From Pseudomonas sp. ISL-84 (GTDB lineage Bacteria > Bacillota > Bacilli > Bacillales > Cytobacillaceae), in assembly GCA_018613035.1 (NCBI GenBank), contig JAGGRA010000022.1, forward strand, positions 1 to 47,845: a stretch of DNA of 47,845 nt, written 5' to 3'. A program made the translations under genes and the position numbers. Below the pieces are notes generated by a model. The model was not told where the DNA came from. It saw only the letters and a program-made list of their open reading frames with translations, and did not search any database. Below, in pieces: positions 16,281 to 25,936 of this stretch; the stretch's first letter is position 1; each line of letters starts with the position of its first letter.

Positions 16281-16802
16281 ATGAAAAAGCAGCGTCTGGT
16301 AATGAGAACAGTCATTCTGCTTGTCCTTGGTGCTGCAGTGGCATATACCTTATACGCTAATTTTACGAAAGATCAGGTGCAAAAGGTTGCTGTCGGTGAA
16401 AAAGCGCCTGACTTTGTTCTGACAGATATGGACGGGGAGAAACATCGGCTGTCAGATTATGAGGGGCAGGGGGTTTTCCTAAACTTCTGGGGTACATGGT
16501 GCAAGCCTTGTGAAAAAGAAATGCCTTATATGAACAACCAATATAAACAATTTAAAGACCAGGGTGTTCAGGTGCTGGCAGTCAATGTAGGGGAAACCGA
16601 ACTGGCTGTAAACAAATTTTCTGACCGTTACAATCTGTCGTTCCCAATAGTAATAGATGAAGGCCAGGTTCAATCAGCGTATGGAATTAATCCTCTTCCT
16701 GCTACCTTTTTAATTGATAAAGAAGGAAAGGTGATCAAGTATATAACAGGAGAGATGACTGAAGCTACGATTAAGGACTATATGGAACAGATTAAACCAT
16801 AA
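16281..16802 (+). CDS. resA: Thiol-disulfide oxidoreductase ResA
   Basis: A membrane-anchored, outward-facing thioredoxin-fold reductase that keeps apocytochrome c haem-binding cysteines reduced. An N-terminal membrane anchor spans about residues 8-26. The redox centre is C74-K-P-C77 in WGTWCKPCEKE, with E80 at the position of the specificity-determining glutamate of B. subtilis ResA. The cis-proline region is PLPATFLIDKEG. The ribosome site is GGGAGGG. It opens the resABC cluster, and resB starts 20 nt downstream. Confidence 0.95.
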   Translation: MKKQRLVMRTVILLVLGAAVAYTLYANFTKDQVQKVAVGEKAPDFVLTDMDGEKHRLSDYEGQGVFLNFWGTWCKPCEKEMPYMNNQYKQFKDQGVQVLAVNVGETELAVNKFSDRYNLSFPIVIDEGQVQSAYGINPLPATFLIDKEGKVIKYITGEMTEATIKDYMEQIKP

Positions 16803-16822
16803 GTTACGGGGAGTTTTTATAT

Positions 16823-18454
16823 ATGAAAGAAGTAAAATGCGACTGCGGCCATGTAAATCCGCATGGAACGGTTCTTTGTGAATCCTGCGGCAAGGTTTTG
16901 GGAGAAAAAGATAAAGATAAAAAGCTTCTGGATATGCGGTATGAAGGAAGTGCCCGCCGTTCGCAAACCTATAATAAAACGATCGTTGATAAAATTTGGA
17001 ATTTTTTCTCGTCTGTAAAAGTCGGAGTCTGGCTCATTGTGATTACGCTGATTGCTTCAGCACTTGGCACGATCCTGCCGCAGGAAATGTATATCCCGCC
17101 AATCATGCCAGCAGCTGAATATTACGAGGATCAGTATGGCTGGATAGGCAAGTTATACTATGATCTAGGATTCCATAATTTATACAGCTCCTGGTGGTAT
17201 CTAATTTTGATTGCCTCCATTGGAATATCGCTTGTAATATGCAGCCTTGACAGGGTTGTCCCATTATACAGGGCTTTGAAAAAGCAGCGGGTCAGCAGGC
17301 ACGAAAGCTATCTGCAGCGCCAGAGGGTTTTTGGAGTTTCAGAAGTTGAAGAAACAGACAAGGCTTTTTCAATTGCAAAAAATAAGTTAAAAGAAAAGAA
17401 ATACAAAATAAGAGAAGAAGATGGAAACCTTCTTGCTGAAAAAGGCCGTTTTTCAAGATGGGGCCCATATGTTAACCATGTTGGACTTATCATATTTCTA
17501 ATAGGCGGCATGCTGCGTTTTGTTCCCGGCATGTATGTAGATAAAATTTTATGGATTCGGGAAGGTGAGACAAAGGTCATCCCGGAAACCAATGGAGAAT
17601 ACTACCTGAAGAATGATGCATTCATTCTTGAAGTCTACGATAAAGAGAAGGATAATAAAGTGTTTGGTGAAGCCATTGATAAAGCTGGAATGGTAGCCAA
17701 AAACTATCAGTCGAATGTCACTCTTTATAAAAAACAGGGGGATGCAGTTGCAGGAGAAGAGGCAGACCTCGAGAAAGTGAAAGATTTTGAAATAAGGGTA
17801 AATGAGCCTCTCAAGTTTGAAAACTTTGCATTATACCAAGTGGATTACAAACTTGATGAATTAAATAAAATGTCTTTCGCCTTGACCAATAAACAGACTG
17901 GTGAAGAGTTTGGCGACTTAACAATTGATTTAAATGATCCAAAGGATATATATGATCTTGGTAATGGCTATAAAGCTGAAATTGTCAGCTATTTTCCTGA
18001 TTTTGAATTTGATGAAAACGGGGAGCCGGTTACAAAGTCAAGAATTCCTAATAATCCTGCTTTTGTTTTTAAAATGTATACACCTGATAAGCCTGATGGT
18101 GAAATCAGTTTTGTGGCTATAAGGCAGACAATTGAGCCATTTGGCGATAATGAATACAAGATGGCATTTAAAGGAGTAGATACTAAGAATGTGTCGGCTT
18201 TGACGGTCCGGAAGGATTTAACTTTATGGATTATCGCATTGGGTGGGGCCATTTTCATGATAGGTGTTGCTCAGGGGTCTTACTGGAACCATCGACGTAT
18301 TTGGCTTCGCCGTGTTAATGGCGAGGTGTGGGTAGCCGGCCACACAAATAAAAACTGGCATGGACTTAAAAGAGAAATTGAAGCAGTTCTGGATGGAACC
18401 GGGATTAATGAACCTGAAGACCAGCTGCAAAAACAAAGTGAGAAAAAAGGCTAA
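16823..18454 (+). CDS. resB: Cytochrome c biogenesis protein ResB
   Basis: The large subunit of the ResBC (system II) haem export and cytochrome c synthesis complex in the cytoplasmic membrane. The 543-aa protein begins with a small zinc-ribbon-like motif (CDCGH and CESCG, residues 5-21), a feature also seen in the B. subtilis protein. Membrane segments follow around residues 70-90, 130-152 and 217-235, with a last one near 470-487. The large loop between the third and fourth is extracytoplasmic. resC starts 12 nt after the stop. Confidence 0.94.
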   Translation: MKEVKCDCGHVNPHGTVLCESCGKVLGEKDKDKKLLDMRYEGSARRSQTYNKTIVDKIWNFFSSVKVGVWLIVITLIASALGTILPQEMYIPPIMPAAEYYEDQYGWIGKLYYDLGFHNLYSSWWYLILIASIGISLVICSLDRVVPLYRALKKQRVSRHESYLQRQRVFGVSEVEETDKAFSIAKNKLKEKKYKIREEDGNLLAEKGRFSRWGPYVNHVGLIIFLIGGMLRFVPGMYVDKILWIREGETKVIPETNGEYYLKNDAFILEVYDKEKDNKVFGEAIDKAGMVAKNYQSNVTLYKKQGDAVAGEEADLEKVKDFEIRVNEPLKFENFALYQVDYKLDELNKMSFALTNKQTGEEFGDLTIDLNDPKDIYDLGNGYKAEIVSYFPDFEFDENGEPVTKSRIPNNPAFVFKMYTPDKPDGEISFVAIRQTIEPFGDNEYKMAFKGVDTKNVSALTVRKDLTLWIIALGGAIFMIGVAQGSYWNHRRIWLRRVNGEVWVAGHTNKNWHGLKREIEAVLDGTGINEPEDQLQKQSEKKG

Positions 18455-18466
18455 GGAGGAATCGGA

Positions 18467-19648
18467 GTGGTTAATTTAAGCAGCAATTTATTATATACAG
18501 CTTTTATTCTCTATTTAATTGCTACTGTCTTTTTTGCTGGCTCCATTAAAGATAAGAAAAACCCCAAAAAAGGGCCAAACAGGTGGGCAACTCTGGGACT
18601 ATGGATTTCGATAATTGGCTTTATTTCACAGCTGGGATACTTTATAACCAGATGGATTGCTGCCGGGCACGCGCCAGTCAGCAACTTATTTGAATTTACA
18701 ACGTTTTTTGGAATGTCGCTCGTAGGTGCATTTATTGTTATTTACCTAATTTATAGAACACCAATTTTGGGAGTTTTTACGCTTCCGGTAGCATTGCTGA
18801 TGATTGCGTATGCAAGCATGTTTCCAAGGGAAGTTTCACCGCTGATTCCGGCTTTGCAAAGTGACTGGCTTCACATACACGTCACAACTGCTGCCATCGG
18901 GCAAGCTATTTTGGCGGTAAGCTTTGCAGCAGGAATCATCTATTTAGTTAAATCAGTTGATCAGACTAAACAGAGCAAACAAAGATTCTGGCTTGAAGCA
19001 GTTATGTTCGGATTGGTTTGTACACTAGGCTTTGTCATCGTCAGCTCAACTTTCGCAGGTATGGGATATAAAGCAGAATTTAATTGGATTGATAAAAACG
19101 GGCAGGAAGCAGTTCTTGAATATCATATGCCCGCTTTAACAGGTCCCAATGAGGGACAGCTGCTGACAGAAGGGAAATTTGAACCGTTAGCGGAAATGCC
19201 AGCAATCATTAATGCTAAAAAATTGAATACGGTTATATGGTCACTTGCCTCAGGGATTATTCTATACCTGCTGTTAAGAGCGATACTCCGCAAACGGGTT
19301 GGGGCAGCGCTGCAGCCTCTAGCGAAAAATATCAATCTAGACTTAGTTGATGAGATTGGCTATCGATCCGTACTGATCGGATTTCCGGTATTTACGCTCG
19401 GAGCACTGATTTTTGCCATGATATGGGCACAAATTGCCTGGACACGCTTTTGGGGATGGGATCCGAAGGAAGTATGGGCGCTTATTACGTTCCTTTTCTA
19501 TGCTGCTTACCTGCATCTCCGCCTTTCTAAAGGCTGGCATGGCGAGAAGTCAGCCTGGCTTGCTGTAATAGGATTTGTCATTATCATGTTCAATCTTGTT
19601 GCTGTTAACCTGGTCATTGCGGGACTGCACTCCTATGCCGGATCATAA
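18467..19648 (+). CDS. resC: Cytochrome c biogenesis protein ResC
   Basis: The CcsA/CcmC-type partner of ResB that binds haem and passes it to apocytochrome c outside the cell. It is 393 aa with about eight hydrophobic segments. The tryptophan-rich motif WGWDPKEVW lies around residue 333, with conserved histidines in flanking loops. The start is GTG 18467 behind AAGGAGGA. A strong terminator follows, and then a repeat element, so resDE are probably transcribed mainly from a separate promoter. Confidence 0.95.
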   Translation: MVNLSSNLLYTAFILYLIATVFFAGSIKDKKNPKKGPNRWATLGLWISIIGFISQLGYFITRWIAAGHAPVSNLFEFTTFFGMSLVGAFIVIYLIYRTPILGVFTLPVALLMIAYASMFPREVSPLIPALQSDWLHIHVTTAAIGQAILAVSFAAGIIYLVKSVDQTKQSKQRFWLEAVMFGLVCTLGFVIVSSTFAGMGYKAEFNWIDKNGQEAVLEYHMPALTGPNEGQLLTEGKFEPLAEMPAIINAKKLNTVIWSLASGIILYLLLRAILRKRVGAALQPLAKNINLDLVDEIGYRSVLIGFPVFTLGALIFAMIWAQIAWTRFWGWDPKEVWALITFLFYAAYLHLRLSKGWHGEKSAWLAVIGFVIIMFNLVAVNLVIAGLHSYAGS

Positions 19649-19660
19649 TGGGAAAATATG

Positions 19661-19695
19661 AGCCTTCACTTCACAATAGTGAAGGCTTTATTTAA
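19661..19695 (+). terminator. Terminator after resC
   Basis: AGCCTTCACT, loop TCACAAT, AGTGAAGGCT, then TTATTT. Confidence 0.85.
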
Positions 19696-19719
19696 AACTT
19701 CATTTATTTCTTTATTAAA

Positions 19720-20010
19720 GGGTGTTTTCGTTAAGTTTGTTGCTTTTTCAAGGCAAACGTATTTTTAACCAACTTAGTTGATTGTAGCGGAGGACACTTG
19801 ATCCTCGAAAATGCATTCGCATTTTCTTCGTGCGATGTCTATTCAAGGAAGTTTATTCAATGTCCTGCGGGATGAGAGGGAAGTGCGAGACCCCACAGGC
19901 GAAGCCGAGGAGGCTCGCATCGCTCCCCGCGGAAAGCAAGTGCCCGCAGCGGAAATCAACGGGCATCATTCATAAACAGAACACAATCTATGAGAAATGA
20001 GGCATATTAA
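19720..20010 (+). repeat. MITE-like repeat element (copy D) between resC and resD
   Basis: Left end GGTGTTTTCGTTAAGTTTGTTG, interior GTTGATTGTAGCGGA, the AAAATGCATTCGCATTTTC hairpin, GAGACCCCACAGGCGAAGCC, GAGGAGGCTC, CCCGCGGAAAGC and GGAAATCAACGGG. The right terminal repeat is degenerate. It fills most of the 383-nt resC-resD gap. I see no gene in that gap. Confidence 0.85.
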
Positions 20011-20031
20011 ATCATTAGGGGGATTTGTGAA

Positions 20032-20748
20032 ATGGAAAACGAAGTAAAGATTTTAGTAGTGGATGATGAGGAAAGAATTCGCCGATTATTAAAAATGTAT
20101 CTTGAACGGGAAAATTACACAATTGATGAAGCAGAGGATGGAAATCAGGCTTTATCAAAGGCGTTGGCAAACGATTATGATGTCATTCTTCTTGACTTAA
20201 TGATGCCCGGCAAGGACGGGCTTGAAGTGTGCAAGGATCTTAGAGAAAAAAAAGCTACTCCTGTTATCATGCTAACCGCTAAAGGTGAAGAGGTAAACCG
20301 TGTTCAGGGCTTTGAGGTAGGAACTGATGATTATATTGTAAAACCGTTCAGTCCAAGGGAAGTTGTTTTGCGAGTAAAGGCATTATTGCGAAGATCTTCG
20401 AAAACGACTTACCTTCAAACAGAAACCACGGCCAAAGATGTGATTGTGTTTCCGCATTTAACAATTGATAATGATGCCCACAGAGTATTGGCTGATGGAA
20501 AAGAAGTAAGTTTAACGCCAAAAGAATATGAATTGCTTTACTTTCTTGCAAAGGCACCAGATAAGGTCTTTGATCGTGAGCAGCTGTTGAAAGAAGTATG
20601 GCACTATGAATTTTTTGGGGATTTAAGAACAGTAGATACCCACGTGAAACGCCTTCGTGAAAAACTAAACAAAGTTTCCGAACAGGCTGCCAGAATGATT
20701 GTGACGGTATGGGGCGTGGGCTATAAGTTCGAGGTTATCAATGAATGA
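20032..20748 (+). CDS. resD: Two-component response regulator ResD
   Basis: An OmpR/PhoB-type regulator of respiratory and oxygen-limitation genes. The receiver domain (residues 1-120) has the acidic pair D11/D12, phospho-acceptor D55 (LLDLMMPG), T82 and K104. The C-terminal winged helix (about 135-238) contains the typical DNA-recognition region [24 protein letters not shown] precedes the ATG. The stop overlaps the start of resE by 4 nt. In B. subtilis ResD activates resA, ctaA, nitrite/nitrate and flavohaemoglobin genes. The targets here are inferred. Confidence 0.96.
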   Translation: MENEVKILVVDDEERIRRLLKMYLERENYTIDEAEDGNQALSKALANDYDVILLDLMMPGKDGLEVCKDLREKKATPVIMLTAKGEEVNRVQGFEVGTDDYIVKPFSPREVVLRVKALLRRSSKTTYLQTETTAKDVIVFPHLTIDNDAHRVLADGKEVSLTPKEYELLYFLAKAPDKVFDREQLLKEVWHYEFFGDLRTVDTHVKRLREKLNKVSEQAARMIVTVWGVGYKFEVINE

Positions 20749-22529
20749 TGCTTTGGCGGAGTGTAGTAGGTAAGCTTTGGGGTACAATCCTCTTATTGGT
20801 TTCCTTCGTATTGCTAATATTAACTGTGATGCTTTTGGAGTTTTTTGAGAATTACCATATAAATGAGACGGAAAAAGGGCTGACCAATACAGCCCACAAA
20901 ATCACCAGGATTTTGAAAGAGCATGACCGGGATGTTGGTTTGGAAATTTCCTGGGAGCTTGTTGATGATGTTACAAAAGTGGTCATTATTAATACGCCGG
21001 CAGAATATTATTATTCTCCCAACCATACAGACGCATTGAAGCTGCCGGTGTCTTATCTGACAGAGGAGAAAGACTTAAAAGAAGTCCTTACAAAAAATAA
21101 AACGGTCAAAAAAGTATCCTCTGTCAATCCAGAATATGCGGATGCAGGCGCTGATGATGAAAGCAGGATTTTGATTATAGGTGTCCCGCTTGAACTCGGT
21201 AACAGCAATGGAGCTGTTTTTATCTACCAGTCTATTGAGGTTATGCAGGAAACTACAAGATCAACAACAAAATTTATTTTGCTTGCAGCAGGAGTCGCAA
21301 TCATCTTAACAACAATTTTTGCGTTTTTCTTATCAACAAGAATTAACGCACCGCTAAGAAAGATGAAAGAGGCTGCTTTTGAAGTGGCAAGAGGGAAATT
21401 CGATACAAAGGTTCCAATTCTTACACATGATGAAATAGGTGAATTAGCTACCGCGTTTAATCAAATGGGCAGGCAGCTGAAATTCAATATGAATGCCCTT
21501 AGTCAGGAAAAAGAACAGCTTGCAAGTATTCTAAGCGGTATGGCTGATGGTGTTATCACGTTTAACAGGGATGGTACCATTCTTATAACAAATCCTCCTG
21601 CCGAACGCTTTTTACAAAGCTGGTTCTATGAGCAGGGTGAGGCTGTTAAAAATACTGAGGCCGTGCCTTCCAAAGTAATGGAGCTTTTTCAACTGGCAGT
21701 TAACACCGAAAAAGAGCAGATCGGTGAAATTTCCATTCAAGGCCGATCATGGGTGATCATTGTCAGCCCTTTATATAATAATAAGTTTATACGAGGCGCT
21801 GTCGCTGTAATCAGGGATATGACAGAAGAACGCAAACTTGATAAACTCCGCAACGATTTCATTGCCAATGTTTCACATGAATTAAGAACGCCAATTTCCA
21901 TGATGCAGGGATATAGTGAGGCAATCGTAGATGATATTGCCGGAACGGTTGAAGAGAAAAAAGAAATGGCAAGTGTCATTTATGACGAATCCTTAAGAAT
22001 GGGAAGGCTTGTAAATGAACTTCTCGATCTGGCAAGAATGGAAGCGGGGCATATTCAACTGACAATGGAAGAAATAGAAGTAAATGCATATCTGCAAAGG
22101 ATCATCCGTAAATTTCAAGGCCTTGCAAAAGATAAAGATATTAGTCTTCAATTCGACTTGGAGAGCAAGGAAACGTTTATACCTTTTGATCCGGACAGGA
22201 TCGAGCAAGTGATGACAAACCTGATCGATAATGCAATCCGCCATACACCAGAGAATGGCGAAGTTAAAGTAATGGAGCATAGCGACGAGCGCGGATTGTT
22301 TATTGAAGTGAAAGACTCAGGATCGGGCATACCTGAAGAAGATCTGCCATTTGTATTTGAACGTTTTTATAAAGCGGATAAAGCAAGGACCAGAGGGCGC
22401 TCGGGAACCGGACTTGGATTGGCTATCGCCAAAAATATTATTGAGGCACACAAGGGCCATATCACTGTTCAAAGCAAGCTGGGACAAGGTACGACATTTT
22501 CTATTTTTATTCCTCGAAATGAAGGGTAA
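20745..22529 (+). CDS. resE: Two-component sensor histidine kinase ResE
   Basis: The membrane kinase/phosphatase partner of ResD. It has two membrane segments (about residues 11-33 and 176-199) enclosing an extracytoplasmic domain. These are followed by HAMP (about 200-250), PAS (about 258-365), a HisKA domain with the phosphorylated His in [12 protein letters not shown], and an HATPase domain with [11 protein letters not shown] (N box), DSGSGIP (G1) and [10 protein letters not shown] (G2). The length of 594 aa is close to that of B. subtilis ResE. It ends at its own terminator before sigX. Confidence 0.96.
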   Translation: MMLWRSVVGKLWGTILLLVSFVLLILTVMLLEFFENYHINETEKGLTNTAHKITRILKEHDRDVGLEISWELVDDVTKVVIINTPAEYYYSPNHTDALKLPVSYLTEEKDLKEVLTKNKTVKKVSSVNPEYADAGADDESRILIIGVPLELGNSNGAVFIYQSIEVMQETTRSTTKFILLAAGVAIILTTIFAFFLSTRINAPLRKMKEAAFEVARGKFDTKVPILTHDEIGELATAFNQMGRQLKFNMNALSQEKEQLASILSGMADGVITFNRDGTILITNPPAERFLQSWFYEQGEAVKNTEAVPSKVMELFQLAVNTEKEQIGEISIQGRSWVIIVSPLYNNKFIRGAVAVIRDMTEERKLDKLRNDFIANVSHELRTPISMMQGYSEAIVDDIAGTVEEKKEMASVIYDESLRMGRLVNELLDLARMEAGHIQLTMEEIEVNAYLQRIIRKFQGLAKDKDISLQFDLESKETFIPFDPDRIEQVMTNLIDNAIRHTPENGEVKVMEHSDERGLFIEVKDSGSGIPEEDLPFVFERFYKADKARTRGRSGTGLGLAIAKNIIEAHKGHITVQSKLGQGTTFSIFIPRNEG

Positions 22530-22613
22530 AATCGAGAAATGTGGCGATTGTTCTTGATACACGGGAAACATTTGCTGAACATTTTATCAACTGAAAGTAA
22601 ATAGAATTCTGGG

Positions 22614-22648
22614 GGAAGGAGATGTCGAATTATCCTTCCTTTTTTTTA
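22614..22648 (+). terminator. Terminator after resE
   Basis: GGAAGGA, a 12-nt loop, TCCTTCC, then eight T. Confidence 0.9.
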
Positions 22649-22669
22649 TGAATAATAATATAGTTAAAT

Positions 22670-22696
22670 TGTAACTTTTTTTAGAGAGATAACGAC
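22670..22696 (+). promoter_or_regulatory. Predicted ECF (SigX-type) promoter of sigX-rsiX
   Basis: TGTAAC (22670-22675) and CGAC (22693-22696) are 17 nt apart. This is the pattern of the autoregulated sigX promoter in B. subtilis. It ends about 27 nt before the sigX start. Confidence 0.8.
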
Positions 22697-22723
22697 TATT
22701 TAATTGAACGGGGAGGGGAATCC

Positions 22724-23275
22724 ATGGACTCCGTTTTTGATGAACTTTATAAAAAATATCATCATGATGTCTTTCAATTTCTTTTTTATATGGTCAAAAA
22801 CAAGGAACTGGCTGAGGACCTGGTCCAAGAAGTCTATATAAGAGTATTAAAATCATATGAACGTTTTGAAGGAAAAAGCAGTGAAAAAACATGGCTTTTT
22901 TCGATTGCCCGCAATGTTGCCATCGATTCTTTCCGCAAACAAAAAGGGTGGAAGCAAAAGATTATGGAGAAATTTGACTGGTCTACCCAGCAGGTAAAGG
23001 ATGAGCTCCCCCTGCCGGAAGAAATCGCCATGCAAAGGGAAGAAATTCAACTGATCTACCGATGCCTGGATTTGTGCACAGTTGACCAGCGGCTGGTTAT
23101 CGTCATGAGATACATTCATGAGCTTACCATTACTGAAACTGCCCAGGCATTAGGCTGGACTGAAAGTAAAGTTAAGACAACTCAGCATAGAGCATTAAAG
23201 GTTTTGAAAAAATATATGGAAGACATAATGGTAAAGGAGGGGATGAATAATGAGGAAGTCAAAGTGGAGCGATGA
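22724..23275 (+). CDS. sigX: ECF RNA polymerase sigma factor SigX
   Basis: An extracytoplasmic-function sigma factor (183 aa). Region 2 includes AEDLVQEVYIRVLKSYERFEG and TWLFSIARNVAIDSFRKQKG, and region 4 includes YIHELTITETAQALGWTESKVKTTQHRALKVLKK. In B. subtilis SigX alters surface charge and modification genes (dlt, pssA) in response to cationic antimicrobial peptides. The upstream TGTAAC/CGAC promoter indicates autoregulation. The 3' end overlaps the anti-sigma gene rsiX by 26 nt. The res-sigX-rsiX gene order equals that of B. subtilis. Confidence 0.94.
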   Translation: MDSVFDELYKKYHHDVFQFLFYMVKNKELAEDLVQEVYIRVLKSYERFEGKSSEKTWLFSIARNVAIDSFRKQKGWKQKIMEKFDWSTQQVKDELPLPEEIAMQREEIQLIYRCLDLCTVDQRLVIVMRYIHELTITETAQALGWTESKVKTTQHRALKVLKKYMEDIMVKEGMNNEEVKVER

Positions 23276-24515
23276 GCAGATCGAAGAATTATTAAGTCAG
23301 ATGCCAAAAATAAAAGATAACCGTGATCCAAGAGAAATCTATCAAAGCATTGAGATGAAAATCGGAAAACGAAAACAAAAAACATGGATCCTGCCTGCCG
23401 CTGCCGCCGCCGCTGCCTTGCTCCTATTTTTTATTCTTGCCCCAAGCCTTATAAATTGGCAGGAGTCTGCCGATAAATCAGTCGAAATCCAAGCTGATAA
23501 ATCTTCTTCATCTGCAGAGATTGCCACTGAAAATAATCTTTTTGAAGCCGAAGATGATGAAGCCGAATTAAAAGCAAAGGAAGAAATAGGGGAGGATAAA
23601 GCTGAACAATTTGATGATGCTTCTAAAAATAATGCGGAAACAGAATCAAATGATCAGATTAGCTTGAAATCTTTAGATGCTAATACGAGTCCTACTGCTG
23701 TTTATGAGGAAGATTTGACCGGGAAAGAAGTCCTGACGTATGCGATTCCGGATCAGACTGCTCAAAACATCGTTCCGGTCAGCGTTCTGGTTGAGGAGGA
23801 TCCCGCAAAGTCCAAATTTGAATTATTTGAAGACAGCATGAGCAGGCTGACTGAAGAGGAATGGGGATTAACCGACTATTATCCACTAAAAGCAAATTTT
23901 AGTTATGACCAGGAAAATAGAACATTAACAGTTGATGTACCTGAGGACCATCCTTATAGTATGTCCTCTACTACTGAACTGCTGCTTGAAAAGGTTCTTG
24001 GAAATGTTATGCATAATCTTGAAATAGAAAAGGTTAACCTTGCAACAGAGGGTCAAAAGGGCATTGAATTTAGCCATTTCGGATATAGAGAAAGCCTTGT
24101 GCCGGAAAAAGGCACTGGCAACTTAATATATTATTTTCTGTATCCGGATGGATCGGAATCTAAGCCCTTTATGGTTCCTCTAAGGGAAAAGTTCGATTCT
24201 ATAAAAGACGCTCTAAGGGCTATGAAAGAGAACCGTGGCGAAGACAATTTGCAGGCATCCATTCCTGAAGATATCAATTTTGAAGCAGAAGAAATACAGG
24301 AACGGAAGCTTCTGATCCGCTTCGAAAGTGAATCTGAAATTATTGATAATGAACCAACACTCCATACCATAGAAGCGATCCTGCTGACTGCAAAGGAATT
24401 TAACTTTGAAACAGTTAAGCTTGAAAATGCTGATGTTGATAAGATTGGCAACTTTGACCTATCTAATGAATTAAAAGTGCCGGTGGCGGCAAATAAACGT
24501 GAATTGCCAAATTAA
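23250..24515 (+). CDS. rsiX: Anti-sigma-X factor RsiX
   Basis: A one-pass membrane protein of 421 aa, longer than B. subtilis RsiX as I recall it. The cytoplasmic head (residues 1-45) would bind SigX. The membrane segment (about 46-69) starts with an alanine run. An acidic, low-complexity stalk (about 72-150) follows, then a folded extracellular region of about 270 residues. That region has two similar halves resembling GerMN-type domains (VPVSVLVEE and IYYFLYPDG strands), which is my inference. GGAGGGG supplies the ribosome site inside sigX. Confidence 0.88.
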   Translation: MRKSKWSDEQIEELLSQMPKIKDNRDPREIYQSIEMKIGKRKQKTWILPAAAAAAALLLFFILAPSLINWQESADKSVEIQADKSSSSAEIATENNLFEAEDDEAELKAKEEIGEDKAEQFDDASKNNAETESNDQISLKSLDANTSPTAVYEEDLTGKEVLTYAIPDQTAQNIVPVSVLVEEDPAKSKFELFEDSMSRLTEEEWGLTDYYPLKANFSYDQENRTLTVDVPEDHPYSMSSTTELLLEKVLGNVMHNLEIEKVNLATEGQKGIEFSHFGYRESLVPEKGTGNLIYYFLYPDGSESKPFMVPLREKFDSIKDALRAMKENRGEDNLQASIPEDINFEAEEIQERKLLIRFESESEIIDNEPTLHTIEAILLTAKEFNFETVKLENADVDKIGNFDLSNELKVPVAANKRELPN

Positions 24516-24517
24516 AG

Positions 24518-24545
24518 AGGCGGCCCATTGAGGCCGTTTTTTTGT
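24518..24545 (+). terminator. Terminator of sigX-rsiX
   Basis: CGGCC, loop CATTGA, GGCCG, then a run of seven T. Confidence 0.88.
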
Positions 24546-24574
24546 TGTGCAAAACAAATTTTGGAGAGGATGGT

Positions 24575-24735
24575 TTGGCATTCTGGTGAGTGGAACAAAT
24601 GGCATGAGATGCTCAGATAAACATTCGCATTTCCTTCGTCGAATGTTTATCCGATGAAGCTTTTTTTTCAAAGTTCTGCAGGAGAAGCGGGTCATAGGGA
24701 GCTCTCGGAATGGAAATCAACAGACAAGTTTAACA
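24575..24735 (+). repeat. Decayed repeat relic (copy E)
   Basis: ACATTCGCATTTCCTTCGTCGAATGTTTATCC corresponds in two parts to the AT-rich hairpin arm of copies B and D. TGCAGGAGAAGCGGGTCATAGGGAG and GGAATGGAAATCAACAGACAAG match parts of the core and right end. Terminal repeats are lost. The rest of the gap from 24546 to the next start at 24922 shows nothing further that I recognise. Confidence 0.65.
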
Positions 24736-24921
24736 GAACTTTGCATAAAAAACCTCAGGCAGGAAGTATACTAACAAATGTGCTTTTGGAACCAATATCC
24801 AAATATACTTCGGTTCTAAAAAAGTACAAGCTGTCATAGGGTGAAAAAGAGAGCCGCCGAAGATTTTTTAATAGCTCAAAATTCAGCTAGTGATTCAAGC
24901 TAACAATTTAGGAGGAAAAGA

Positions 24922-25872
24922 ATGAGGGATTACATAAGACGTTTCTTTATTGCAGGAATAATGGCTCTTTGTGTTGGTCTATTATTTCTCGGAGGGAAGC
25001 ATTCTAAAGCTGCCGAGCTAAATGTTGAAGACCTTACAAAGGACTGGATGTGGCCTGCAGATGGTGTAATTACAGATACATTTGGGACAAGGCATGGCCA
25101 ACATAAGGGAATCGATATTGCTGCCGAATCCGGTTCGCCAGTTTATGCTGTCGACTCTGGAATTGTATCAAAATCGTATTATTCACAAACTTATGGACAT
25201 GTTATTTTTATTAAGCACAGCAACCAAACGGAAACCGTTTATGCACATATGAACGAGCGCTTGGCCGGAAAAGGGCAACAAGTTAATCAAGGTGAGAAAA
25301 TAGGAACAATGGGGAACACCGGCGACTCTTCCGGAGTGCATCTCCACTTTGAAATACATAAACGAGAATGGACAGTTGATAAAGAAAATGCGGTCGATCC
25401 TTTTGTAGCTTATGGGAAGGAAGAAATTGGACAACCTGTGTATGCTGCATTAAATGAAGAAAGTGCACAGGAGGTATCAGCCCAACTATCGCAGCTTGGA
25501 CCGGGGCAGACTCGAATACTGGAACACCCAACTGAAAATGCCGAAATACTTGCACCTGAACCAGGCCAGGGGGAAGAATCGGTCCATATTGTCCAACAGG
25601 GCGAAACGCTTTGGGAGATTGCAAGGATGTATAATTTATCAGTTAAAGCCATTGCGAATTTGAATAAAATTGAACAAAATAAAATTGTGTCGGGCCAAAA
25701 GCTCAGAATTAGGGCAGAAAACTATGAGAGATATGCCGTGAAAAAAGGTGACACTCTTACAGCCATTGCAAATCACTATCAAACTTCAGCAGAATTAATC
25801 AAGGAAATCAACAAACTGGATACAGATATTATTCATGTTGGACAATTGCTAATTATCCGCCAAAATGAGTAG
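24922..25872 (+). CDS. M23 metallopeptidase with two LysM domains
   Basis: A secreted wall hydrolase of 316 aa. The signal peptide runs to about residue 30 (SKAAEL). The M23/LytM domain (about 44-160) keeps the zinc and catalytic residues H61 and D65 (HKGID), H109 (YAHM) and H140/H142 (HLHFE), so it should be active as a peptidoglycan endopeptidase. Two C-terminal LysM domains (about 221-264 and 272-314, each opening with GETL or GDTL) bind glycan. GGAGG precedes the ATG. It overlaps no neighbour but may be read through into the PHP gene 64 nt downstream. The physiological role (growth, sporulation or germination) is not evident. Confidence 0.9.
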   Translation: MRDYIRRFFIAGIMALCVGLLFLGGKHSKAAELNVEDLTKDWMWPADGVITDTFGTRHGQHKGIDIAAESGSPVYAVDSGIVSKSYYSQTYGHVIFIKHSNQTETVYAHMNERLAGKGQQVNQGEKIGTMGNTGDSSGVHLHFEIHKREWTVDKENAVDPFVAYGKEEIGQPVYAALNEESAQEVSAQLSQLGPGQTRILEHPTENAEILAPEPGQGEESVHIVQQGETLWEIARMYNLSVKAIANLNKIEQNKIVSGQKLRIRAENYERYAVKKGDTLTAIANHYQTSAELIKEINKLDTDIIHVGQLLIIRQNE

Positions 25873-25936
25873 ATTATGATTGCGTCGCTTTACTCCCTTA
25901 AAGTATAATGGTAGAAAACTTGGGGGAGTTGGAGAA

